Positions 14,131 to 22,493 of a DNA stretch of 64,000 nucleotides are shown here, piece after piece (the first letter of the stretch is position 1; the number at the start of each line of letters is the position of its first letter). The position numbers were made by a program, and so were the translations under genes. Origin of the DNA: Pseudomonadota bacterium (GTDB lineage: Bacteria > Pseudomonadota > Alphaproteobacteria > Rhizobiales > Tepidamorphaceae); the NCBI GenBank assembly GCA_023458595.1, contig JAEWYT010000049.1, forward strand, positions 1 to 64,000, in the 5' to 3' direction. Under the pieces are notes generated by a model that was given only the letters and a program-made list of their open reading frames with translations, was not told where the DNA came from and did no database searches.

Positions 14131-16407
14131 TCAGGCCTTCTGGGCCTCGGCGACAGCTATCGCCGTCATATTTACCACGCCCCGCGCCGTTACGGAGGGC
14201 GTCAGGATATGTGCCGGCTTCGCGGTGCCGATCAGGATCGGGCCGATCGGCAGCGCGTCGGCCAGGCCCTTCAGAAGCTGATAGGCGATGTTGGCCGCGT
14301 CGAGGTTCGGCATGATGAAGACGTTCGCCTCCCCCTGCAGGCGTGATCGCGGCAGGATCCGCTCGCGCAGGGCCTGATCGAGGGCGACGTCGCCCTGCAT
14401 CTCGCCCTCGACTTCGAAATCGGCGCCGCCGGACTGCAGGAGCTCCAGCGCGCGGCGCATCTTGCGCGCCGACGGCGTGTCGGCGGCACCGAAGTTGGCG
14501 TAGGAAAGGAGCGCGAAACGGGGCTCGATGCCCAGCAGCCGGATATTGGTCGCGGCGAGGCGGACCATGTCGGCGATCTCTTCGGCCGTCGGGTCGTAGC
14601 ACACATACGTGTCCGCGATGAAGTAGATGCCCTTCGGCAGGATGACGAGGCTGAGCGCGGAGAAATCGTCGACGCCCTCCGACAACCCGACGACATCGCG
14701 GATCCAGCGGGCGTGGCGGTCGTAGCGGCCCTCCAGGCCGCAGATCATCGCGTCGGCCTCGCCGCGCTGAACGGCGAGCGCGGCGATGACGGTCGTGTTC
14801 GTGCGCACCAGTGTGCGGGCCAGATCGAGCGTCACGCCCTTGCGGCCGGTCAGGCCGACCAGCGATTCCACGTAGTCCCGGTAGCGCGGATCATCTTCCG
14901 GGTTGACGATCTCGAAGTCCCTGCCCGGCCGGATCGACAGCCCGAAGCGCTCCAGCCTGCTCTCGACCACGTGCGGGCGGCCGATCAGGATCGGCACGGC
15001 GATACCTTCCTCGATCGCGACCTGGGCGGCGCGGAGGATGCGCTCGTCCTCGCCCTCCGCGTAGATCACGCGCTTCGGCTCGGCCTTGGCCTTGGCGAAG
15101 ATCGGCTTCATCACGAAGCCGGAGCGGAACACGAAGCGGTTCAGCCCCTCGTTATAGGCGTCGAAATCCCCGATCGGCCGCGTCGCGACGCCGGACTCCA
15201 TGGCGGCACGGGCGACGGCGGGGGCGATCCGGAGGATGAGGCGCGGATCGAAAGGGTTCGGGATCAGGTTGTCCGCGCCGAAGAGCTGCGCCTCGCGGCC
15301 GGTCGCCTTGGCGGCGATGTCCGAGGAGGGCTCATGCGCGAGTTCGGCGATCGCCTCGACGGCGGCGAGCTTCATGTCCTCGTTGATGGCCGTGGCGCCG
15401 ACGTCGAGAGCACCGCGGAAGATGTAGGGGAAGCAGAGGACGTTGTTGACCTGATTGGGATAATCGGAGCGACCGGTGCAGACCATCGCGTCCGGCCGGG
15501 CCGCGAGGGCCTCCTCCGGCATGATCTCGGGAACCGGATTGGCGAGCGCCATGATGAGGGGCTTTTCCGCCATCCGCTTCACCATCTCGGGCTTCAGGAC
15601 CTTGCCGGCCGACAGGCCGAGGAAGATGTCGGCGCCGTCGATGACGTCGGCGAGCGTGCGGGCGTCGGTCGCCTGGGCGTATTTCGCCTTCCAGGGGTCC
15701 ATGTTGGTCGCCCGTCCCTCGTGGACGACGCCGTCGATGTCGCAGACCCAGATGTTCTCGCGCCGCACGCCGCTCGCGACCAGGAGGTTCAGGCAGGCGA
15801 GCGCGGCGGCGCCCGCGCCGGAGGCCACGACCTTGACGTCCGCCGCGTCCTTGCCGGCGAGCTTCAGGGCATTGCGCACCGCAGCGCCCACGATGATCGC
15901 CGTGCCGTGCTGGTCGTCGTGGAAGACCGGGATGTTCATCTTCTCGCGCAGGCGCGCCTCGACCTCGAAGCACTCGGGCGCCTTGATGTCCTCGAGGTTG
16001 ATGCCGCCGAAGGTCGGCTCGAGCGCGGAGATCACGTCGACCATGCGCTCCACCGACGCGGCGTCGATCTCGATGTCGAAGACGTCGATGCCGGCGAATT
16101 TCTTGAAAAGGACCGCCTTGCCCTCCATCACCGGCTTGGAGGCGAGCGGGCCGATCGACCCGAGGCCGAGCACGGCGGTTCCGTTCGAGACGACGGCGAC
16201 CAGATTGCCGCGGGCGGTCAGGTTGGCGGCTTCGGCGGGGCTCTCCGCGATCGCCTCGCAGGCGACCGCGACGCCCGGCGAATAGGCGAGCGCGAGGTCG
16301 CGGCTGTTGCCGAGCGGCTTGGTCGCCCGGATCTCGAGCTTCCCGGGCTTTGGATGACGGTGATAGACCAGCGCCCCGCTGCGCAGTTCGTCGGACAGAT
16401 CGGCCAA
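14131..16407 (-). CDS. maeB: NADP-dependent malic enzyme with phosphotransacetylase-like domain
   Basis: 758 residues, the normal size of two-domain MaeB. It oxidatively decarboxylates malate to pyruvate. The start is a TTG at 16407 with AAGGGG upstream, and the first residues align with the usual N-terminus. The malic domain carries YHRHPKPGKLEI, LALAYSPGVAVACEAI, FDIEIDAASVERMV and FHDDQHGTAIIVGAAV. The NADP-binding part has VVASGAGAAALACLNLLV and NPVPEIMPEEALA. The C-terminal third is a phosphate acetyl/butyryltransferase-like regulatory domain (GEDERILRAAQVA, ADAMICGLEGRYDRH). Its neighbours are a glycosyltransferase and aspS. Confidence 0.95.
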   Translation of the reverse strand: MADLSDELRSGALVYHRHPKPGKLEIRATKPLGNSRDLALAYSPGVAVACEAIAESPAEAANLTARGNLVAVVSNGTAVLGLGSIGPLASKPVMEGKAVLFKKFAGIDVFDIEIDAASVERMVDVISALEPTFGGINLEDIKAPECFEVEARLREKMNIPVFHDDQHGTAIIVGAAVRNALKLAGKDAADVKVVASGAGAAALACLNLLVASGVRRENIWVCDIDGVVHEGRATNMDPWKAKYAQATDARTLADVIDGADIFLGLSAGKVLKPEMVKRMAEKPLIMALANPVPEIMPEEALAARPDAMVCTGRSDYPNQVNNVLCFPYIFRGALDVGATAINEDMKLAAVEAIAELAHEPSSDIAAKATGREAQLFGADNLIPNPFDPRLILRIAPAVARAAMESGVATRPIGDFDAYNEGLNRFVFRSGFVMKPIFAKAKAEPKRVIYAEGEDERILRAAQVAIEEGIAVPILIGRPHVVESRLERFGLSIRPGRDFEIVNPEDDPRYRDYVESLVGLTGRKGVTLDLARTLVRTNTTVIAALAVQRGEADAMICGLEGRYDRHARWIRDVVGLSEGVDDFSALSLVILPKGIYFIADTYVCYDPTAEEIADMVRLAATNIRLLGIEPRFALLSYANFGAADTPSARKMRRALELLQSGGADFEVEGEMQGDVALDQALRERILPRSRLQGEANVFIMPNLDAANIAYQLLKGLADALPIGPILIGTAKPAHILTPSVTARGVVNMTAIAVAEAQKA

Positions 16408-16507
16408 GGCTTACCCCTTCTTCCGCTGCCCCGATTAAACCGCAACGGTGTCGGCGGGAATACACCGATCCCGCACGGCCCGACCTTGCGCCGTCACCGC
16501 GGCAAAA

Positions 16508-18283
16508 TCAGCTCTTCGCCGGCAACGCCAGGCGGATGTGCAGTTCCTTGAGCTGCCTCGCCGTCACTTCCGACGGCGCGCCCATCATCAGGTCCTGGGC
16601 CTGCTGGTTCATCGGATACATGACGACCTCGCGCAGGTTCTCCTCGCCGCAGAGCAGCATGACGATGCGGTCGACGCCCGGCGCGATGCCGCCGTGCGGG
16701 GGGGCACCGTACTGGAGGGCGCGCAGCATGCCGCCGAACTTCTCCTCCAGCACGTCCTCGCCGTAGCCGGCGATGGCGAAGGCCTTGCGCATGATTTCGG
16801 GCCGGTGGTTCCGGATCGCGCCGGACGACAGCTCGATGCCGTTGCAGACGACGTCGTACTGGTATGCCTTGATCGTGAGCGGATCCATCGTCTCAAGCGC
16901 TTCCAGCCCGCCCTGCGGCATCGAGAAGGGATTGTGCGAGAAATCGACCTTCTTCTCGTCGTCGTTCCACTCGAACATCGGGAAATCGACGATCCAGCAG
17001 AACTCGAAGCGGTCCTTGTCGATCAGCTCGAGGTCCTCGCCGACCTTGCGGCGCGCGGCGCCGGCGAAATCGGCGAAGACCTTCGGCTTGCCGGCGACGA
17101 AGAAGACGGCGTCGCCGTCGCCCAGGCCGAGCTGCGTGCGGATCTTGTAGGTGCGCTCGTCACCGATGTTCTTGGCGACCGGGCCCGCGCCCTCCCCGTC
17201 TCGGAAGAAGATGTAGCCGAGCCCCGGCTGGCCTTCGCCTTGCGCCCAGGCGTTCATGCGGTCGCAGAAGGCGCGGCTGCCGCCGCCCTTGGCCGGTATC
17301 GCCCACACCTCGGCGTCGGGGTCGTTGGCCAGGATGCCGGCGAACACCTTGAAGCCGGAGCCGCGGAAGGCGTCGCTGACCTCCTCCATGACGATCGGGT
17401 TGCGCAGGTCCGGCTTGTCCGTGCCGTACTTGCGCATCGATTCGGCGTAGGGGATGCGCGGGAATTCCCTGGTCACCGGCTTGTCGCCGCTGAATTCCTC
17501 GAAGACGCCGCGCAGGACGGGCTCGACGGCGGCGAAGACGTCGTCCTGGGTGACGAAGCTCATCTCGATGTCGAGCTGGTAGAACTCGCCCGGCGAGCGG
17601 TCGGCGCGGGCGTCCTCGTCGCGGAAGCAGGGCGCGATCTGGAAGTAGCGATCGAAGCCCGCGATCATCGTGAGCTGCTTGAACTGCTGCGGCGCCTGCG
17701 GAAGGGCGTAGAACTTGCCGGGATGCACCCGCGACGGCACGAGGTAGTCGCGCGCGCCTTCCGGGCTCGACGCGGTCAGGATCGGCGTCTGGAACTCGGT
17801 GAATCCCGACTCGATCATGCGCCGGCGCAGCGAGTCGATGATGTGCGAGCGCTTGACGATGTTGCGGTGCAGCTTCTCGCGGCGAAGGTCGAGGAAGCGG
17901 TACTTGAGGCGGGTCTCCTCCGGGTAGTCCGGCTCGCCGAACACGGGCAGCGGCAGTTCCGCCGCCGCGCTCAGCACCTCGATCTCGCCGATGAACACCT
18001 CGATCGCGCCGGTCGGCAGCGCCGGGTTGACGGTCTCGGCCGGGCGGTTGCGGACGGCGCCGTCGATGCGCACCACCCATTCGGCGCGCAGCTTCTCGGC
18101 GTCGGCGAACGCCGGCGAATCCGGATCGGCGACGCACTGGGTCAGGCCGTAGTGGTCGCGCAGGTCGATGAACAGCACGCCGCCGTGGTCGCGCACGCGG
18201 TGCACCCAGCCCGAAAGGCGCGCTTCGGCGCCGACGTCGGCCTCGCGCAGCTGGCCGCAGGTGTGGGTCCGGTAGGCGTGCAT
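16508..18283 (-). CDS. aspS: Aspartyl-tRNA synthetase
   Basis: 591 residues from the ATG at 18283, which has GAGG 6 nt upstream; the frame continues further but is not needed. A class II synthetase. It has an N-terminal OB-fold anticodon domain (LSGWVHRVRDHGGVLFIDLRDHYG), a catalytic domain with class II motifs (FLDLRREKLHRNIV, SPEGARDYLVPSR, QAPQQFKQLTMIAGFDRYFQ, FRDEDARADRSPGEFYQLD), a bacterial GAD insertion, and motif 3 near the end (GGIAPGVDRIVMLLCG). It is divergent from the MFS gene at 18412. Confidence 0.97.
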   Translation of the reverse strand: MHAYRTHTCGQLREADVGAEARLSGWVHRVRDHGGVLFIDLRDHYGLTQCVADPDSPAFADAEKLRAEWVVRIDGAVRNRPAETVNPALPTGAIEVFIGEIEVLSAAAELPLPVFGEPDYPEETRLKYRFLDLRREKLHRNIVKRSHIIDSLRRRMIESGFTEFQTPILTASSPEGARDYLVPSRVHPGKFYALPQAPQQFKQLTMIAGFDRYFQIAPCFRDEDARADRSPGEFYQLDIEMSFVTQDDVFAAVEPVLRGVFEEFSGDKPVTREFPRIPYAESMRKYGTDKPDLRNPIVMEEVSDAFRGSGFKVFAGILANDPDAEVWAIPAKGGGSRAFCDRMNAWAQGEGQPGLGYIFFRDGEGAGPVAKNIGDERTYKIRTQLGLGDGDAVFFVAGKPKVFADFAGAARRKVGEDLELIDKDRFEFCWIVDFPMFEWNDDEKKVDFSHNPFSMPQGGLEALETMDPLTIKAYQYDVVCNGIELSSGAIRNHRPEIMRKAFAIAGYGEDVLEEKFGGMLRALQYGAPPHGGIAPGVDRIVMLLCGEENLREVVMYPMNQQAQDLMMGAPSEVTARQLKELHIRLALPAKS

Positions 18284-18411
18284 TTCGTCCTCGCGGGTGA
18301 TCGATCGAACGGGGTGAAAACCGGGCCGGAAAGGCGCATAGGGGTACGGGAATGTCAATACCGGCGGCTGGACGTTAGCCCCGCGGCCCGGCTCTGCTAT
18401 AAGGCCGTCAG

Positions 18412-19659
18412 ATGACTCCGCTGCGACCGCTCGCCCCTCTTCTCCTGACCGCCGGAATCCTGCTCGCCGGCAACGGCGTGCAAGGAACGATGATCGCGCT
18501 GCGCGGGTCGATCGCCGGGTTCGACGCCTGGCTGATCGGGCTGATGGGAACGAGCTACTTCGGCGGATACATCGTCGCCTGCGTCTACGCGCCCCGTCTC
18601 GTCGAGACGGTCGGCCACATCCGCACCTTCGCGGCGCTGGCGGCGATCGCGTCGGCGGGCACGCTGGCGCTGGTGCTCGTCGTCGACCCCTGGGCGTGGA
18701 TCGTCCTGCGATTCGCGATGGGGTTCTGCTTCTCGGGCCTGTTCACCGTCATGGAGAGCTGGCTGAACGCCAGCGCGGCGAAAACGGACCGGGCCCGCGT
18801 CCTCAGCGTCTACCGGCTCATCGACCTCGGCGCGGTCACCGGCGCGCAATACCTGATACCGCTGTTCGGCGCGGGCGGCTTCGAGCTTTTCGCCGTCGTC
18901 GCGATGTTCTTCGCGCTGTCGCTGGTGCCGGTCTCCGTCGCCGACCGCTCGCGCCCCGAGCCGCCCGAGGCGTTCCGGTTCGACCTCAAGGCCGTCTGGC
19001 GCATCTCGCCGCTCGCCTCCATCGGCTGCGTGACGATCGGCCTCACCAATTCCTCGTTCCGGCTGATCGGACCGCTCTACGCCCAGGACATGGGCCTCGA
19101 CGTCGCCCAGATCGCCACATTCATGGGCGCCGGCATCATCGGCGGGGCGGCGCTGCAGTTTCCGCTGGGCATCTTCTCCGACACACTCGACCGGCGCTGG
19201 ACGCTGCTCGCCGCCACCACGGGCGCGGTCGCCGCCGGGCTCTTTCTGACGACCGCCACGCCCGGCGTCGCCTGGCAGCTCTATCTCGGCATCTTCCTGT
19301 TCGGCGCCTTCGCCCTGCCGCTCTATTCCCTGTCGGCGGCACACGCCAACGACCTCGCAGAGCCGGGCCAGTACGTGCTGCTGGCCGCCGGCCTGACGTT
19401 CTTCTTCGCCGTCGGCGCGATGTTCGGGCCGCTGATCTCCTCGTGGATGATAGAACGCTACGGCGCGTCGACGCTGTTCGTCTTCACCAGCATCGTCCAT
19501 AGCGCCTTCGTCGTCATCGCGCTGTGGCGCATCTGGGCGGGCCGGCGCGTCCCGCGCGCGGCGCGGACGCGGTTCGTTACCCTGCTCAGAACCTCTCCGG
19601 CAATATTCAGGCTCGCAGAACGCGCCGAAAAGCGCCAAAATCAAGTCCCCCGCTCATAG
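18412..19659 (+). CDS. MFS transporter, YcaD-like
   Basis: 415 residues with twelve predicted membrane helices in two bundles of six. The first helix is LAPLLLTAGILLAGNGVQGT, and the loop RLVETVGHIRT follows helix 2. A conserved block at the end of the first half (FCFSGLFTVMESWLNASAAKTDRARVLS) is typical of YcaD-type major facilitator proteins. The substrate is unknown. It ends only 7 bp before rnd, so the two may be co-transcribed. Confidence 0.85.
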   Translation: MTPLRPLAPLLLTAGILLAGNGVQGTMIALRGSIAGFDAWLIGLMGTSYFGGYIVACVYAPRLVETVGHIRTFAALAAIASAGTLALVLVVDPWAWIVLRFAMGFCFSGLFTVMESWLNASAAKTDRARVLSVYRLIDLGAVTGAQYLIPLFGAGGFELFAVVAMFFALSLVPVSVADRSRPEPPEAFRFDLKAVWRISPLASIGCVTIGLTNSSFRLIGPLYAQDMGLDVAQIATFMGAGIIGGAALQFPLGIFSDTLDRRWTLLAATTGAVAAGLFLTTATPGVAWQLYLGIFLFGAFALPLYSLSAAHANDLAEPGQYVLLAAGLTFFFAVGAMFGPLISSWMIERYGASTLFVFTSIVHSAFVVIALWRIWAGRRVPRAARTRFVTLLRTSPAIFRLAERAEKRQNQVPRS

Positions 19660-19666
19660 GATTCTC

Positions 19667-20905
19667 ATGGAACTGATTGAAAAAACAAAAAAACTCGCCA
19701 AAATCTGCAACGACTTCGCAAAACACAAGTTCGTCGCCGTCGACACCGAGTTCATGCGGGACGTGACCTTCTGGCCGCGGCTCTGCCTCATTCAGCTGGG
19801 TTCCCCGGACGGCGAAGTGGCGCTAATCGACGCACTCTCCCCGGAAATCGACCTGAAGCCGTTCCTGGAGCTGATGGCCGACGAGAAGGTCGTGAAGGTC
19901 TTCCACGCCGCCCGGCAGGACGTGGAGATCATCTACCATCTCGGCGGGCTCATCCCGCACCCGCTGTTCGACACGCAGGTCGCCGCCGCAGTCTGCGGCC
20001 ACGGCGAGTCGGTCGGATACGAGGCGCTGGTGCGCGAGGTGACCGGAGGCACGATCGACAAGAGCCACCGGTTCACGGACTGGTCGCGACGGCCGCTGAG
20101 CGAAGCGCAGCTCACTTATGCGGCCGCCGACGTGACCCATCTCGTGCCGATCTACGAGAAGCTGCAGGAAGAGGTCGAGCGTGTCGGCCGGCGCGAGTGG
20201 ATTCGCGAGGAAATGGACATCCTGACCTCGCCGGAGACCTACTCGACCGATCCCGCACAGGCCTGGAAGCGGCTGAAGCTCAAGGTCCGCAAGCCGCGGG
20301 AGTTCGCCGTGCTGAAGGCGGTCGCCGAGTGGCGCGAGAAGGAAGCCCAGACCCGCGACGTCCCGCGCGGACGGGTGCTCAAGGACGACGCGCTCTACGA
20401 GATCGCCCTGCATCCGCCGGAGGCCGAAGCCGCGCTTGCCCGGCTTCGTGCCGTGCCGAAAGGCTACGAACGGTCCTCCGCCGGCCGGGCCATCCTGAAG
20501 ATCGTCCAGGAAATCCGCAAGCTGCCGGCCGAAGCGCTGCCCGCCGTGCCGCGCAACGACGGGCCGCAGCGCATTTCCGGGCCGGTCTCCGATCTCCTGA
20601 AGGTGCTGCTCAAGGGCGTCGCCGCGCAGAACAAGGTCGCAGCGCGGCTCGTGGCGACCAGCGACGACATCGAGGCGATCGCCGCGGACGACGAGGCCGA
20701 CGTGCCGGCGCTGAAGGGCTGGCGGCGGGAGATCTTCGGCGACATGGCGATCGCCCTGAAGAGCGGCGCGCTGTCGATCGCGGTCGACGGACACCGGCTG
20801 GTCATCGAGCCGCGCGAGGCCCCTCCTCCCTCGGAAAAATCCGCAAGGAAACGCAGGCCGCGCCGCCGGGGCAAAGGGAAAGCTCCGGACGGCTCCGAAA
20901 GCTGA
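19667..20905 (+). CDS. rnd: Ribonuclease D
   Basis: 412 residues from the ATG at 19667. A 3'-5' exonuclease trimming tRNA and other small RNA precursors. DEDD catalytic motifs are visible: FVAVDTEFMRD (Exo I), VFHAARQDVEIIYHL (Exo II) and LTYAAADVTHLVPIY (Exo III, Tyr/Asp). An HRDC domain (AVLKAVAEWREKEAQTRDVPRGRVLKDD) and a second helical region follow, ending in a very basic tail (SARKRRPRRRGKGK). It converges with ppx, with about 7 bp between them. Confidence 0.95.
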   Translation: MELIEKTKKLAKICNDFAKHKFVAVDTEFMRDVTFWPRLCLIQLGSPDGEVALIDALSPEIDLKPFLELMADEKVVKVFHAARQDVEIIYHLGGLIPHPLFDTQVAAAVCGHGESVGYEALVREVTGGTIDKSHRFTDWSRRPLSEAQLTYAAADVTHLVPIYEKLQEEVERVGRREWIREEMDILTSPETYSTDPAQAWKRLKLKVRKPREFAVLKAVAEWREKEAQTRDVPRGRVLKDDALYEIALHPPEAEAALARLRAVPKGYERSSAGRAILKIVQEIRKLPAEALPAVPRNDGPQRISGPVSDLLKVLLKGVAAQNKVAARLVATSDDIEAIAADDEADVPALKGWRREIFGDMAIALKSGALSIAVDGHRLVIEPREAPPPSEKSARKRRPRRRGKGKAPDGSES

Positions 20906-20912
20906 GACGAAT

Positions 20913-22493
20913 TCAGGCGGCCACGATCTCCGCGCGCCGGCCGATCAGCTTGGCGAGCTGCTTCACGCGGGACAGAACCCGCGGGCCGGCGAGATCGGCG
21001 AGCTCGCCCGGCAGATGCAGCGTCACCGTCCCGTGCTCGACGGCCAGCTCGGCCTTGCTGATGACCCCCGGCATGGCGCCGCTGATCAGGTAGGCGACGC
21101 GCAGCGCGCCGCCGAGGATGCGGGCCCGGTCGATCATCCGGGCGGAGGCGAGCTCGCGGATGCGCGGGCTCAGGTGCTCGTCGACCAGTCCGACATGACG
21201 GTAGAACACCGCGAGCGCCAGATAGGCGCGGCCGGGATGGTCGATGCCGGTGAAGGACGCATAGGCGATGATGTTCAGGCTGTGCTCGCCGCGATAGTCG
21301 GGGTGCGAGCGCCAGCCGATGTCGGCAAGCAGACAGGCCGCGTGGCGCAGGCGGCGCTCCTCGTCGGTCTCCTCCAGACCGCTCGACTGCATGAACTTGT
21401 CGGTCCACTCGCAGAGCTCGCGGGCGAAGCGCGGCGACCGCGAGCGCAGATAGCCGAGCTCGGCGCACGCGGCGAGCAACGGATCGGTGCGCTTCGTCTC
21501 GTCGTCGAGCAGCGTGTAGAGGAGGCCCTCGCGCACGCCGAGCGCCGACACGACGATCCGCTTCGGCTGCCCCTTGAGCATCAGGTGTTCGAGCACCATC
21601 GCGCCATAGGGCAGCAGATCGCGACGCGCCGAGGAGACCGCGTCGATGGAATCGAGCGAAGCGGGCTTCACGCGGCGTACGAGCTTGGCGAATTCCAGCG
21701 CCTCGGACGCCTCGAGCCGGTAGCCGTGCATGACGTGGAGCGGGTAGCCCGTCTGGGCCATGTGGAGGCGTGCGAGCGCACGGAAGGTGCCGCCGATCAG
21801 GTAGAAGTCCCTGTCCTTGCTGCTGGCGACGATGGCGGAGGCGCCGATCGACTCCGCCACGATCTTCTCGGCCTTCTTCATCGAGCGGCCGGCCACGTCG
21901 CGCAGCCGCAGGCCGCCGAGCGGCAGGGTTTCTCCGGTGCCGACGGCATGGCCGCTCACGCCGACGACCTCCAGGCTGCCGCCGCCGAGGTCGCCGGCGA
22001 TGCCGTCCGGGTCGTGGATGCCGGCGATGACGCCGTAGGCCGAGTACTCCGCCTCCTGCGCGCCGGTCAGCACGTCGATCCGCGCGCCGAAGATCTTCTC
22101 GACCCGCCCGACGAAATCCGCGCCGTTCTTCGCCTCGCGCACGGCGGCGGTGGCGATGACGTGGACCGAGGCCACTCCGATCTGGCGGCTCAGCGCATGG
22201 AAACGGCGCAGCGAATGCAGCGCGAGATCGACCGCGGCCTCGTCGAGCACGCCCGTCGTCGCGACGTGACGGCCGAGACCGCAGAGCGCCTTTTCGTTGA
22301 AGATCGGCGTCGGCGAGCGCGTCAGGCCCTCGTAGACGACGAGGCGCACGGAGTTCGAGCCGATGTCGACGACGGCAACGGGCTCCAGGTGGTGAAGCCG
22401 GCTCGGCGCCTCGTTGAGCGCTATCGCGGCCTCAGGCGTCAGGGCCCGCGCCCGCGATCGGCTTGGGGGAATGTTGCTGGAGAGACTTTCCAC
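20913..22493 (-). CDS. ppx: Exopolyphosphatase / Ppx-GppA family phosphatase
   Basis: 526 residues from a GTG at 22493 that lies inside the last 62 bp of ppk, so translation is probably coupled. It removes terminal phosphates from polyphosphate (or hydrolyses pppGpp). The actin-like ATPase fold shows phosphate-binding motifs: VAVVDIGSNSVRLVVYEG, TGAQEAEYSAYGV, GIAGDLGGGSLEVVGV. The C-terminal half is an HD-like helical domain. With ppk upstream it forms the usual polyphosphate synthesis/degradation pair. Confidence 0.93.
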   Translation of the reverse strand: MESLSSNIPPSRSRARALTPEAAIALNEAPSRLHHLEPVAVVDIGSNSVRLVVYEGLTRSPTPIFNEKALCGLGRHVATTGVLDEAAVDLALHSLRRFHALSRQIGVASVHVIATAAVREAKNGADFVGRVEKIFGARIDVLTGAQEAEYSAYGVIAGIHDPDGIAGDLGGGSLEVVGVSGHAVGTGETLPLGGLRLRDVAGRSMKKAEKIVAESIGASAIVASSKDRDFYLIGGTFRALARLHMAQTGYPLHVMHGYRLEASEALEFAKLVRRVKPASLDSIDAVSSARRDLLPYGAMVLEHLMLKGQPKRIVVSALGVREGLLYTLLDDETKRTDPLLAACAELGYLRSRSPRFARELCEWTDKFMQSSGLEETDEERRLRHAACLLADIGWRSHPDYRGEHSLNIIAYASFTGIDHPGRAYLALAVFYRHVGLVDEHLSPRIRELASARMIDRARILGGALRVAYLISGAMPGVISKAELAVEHGTVTLHLPGELADLAGPRVLSRVKQLAKLIGRRAEIVAA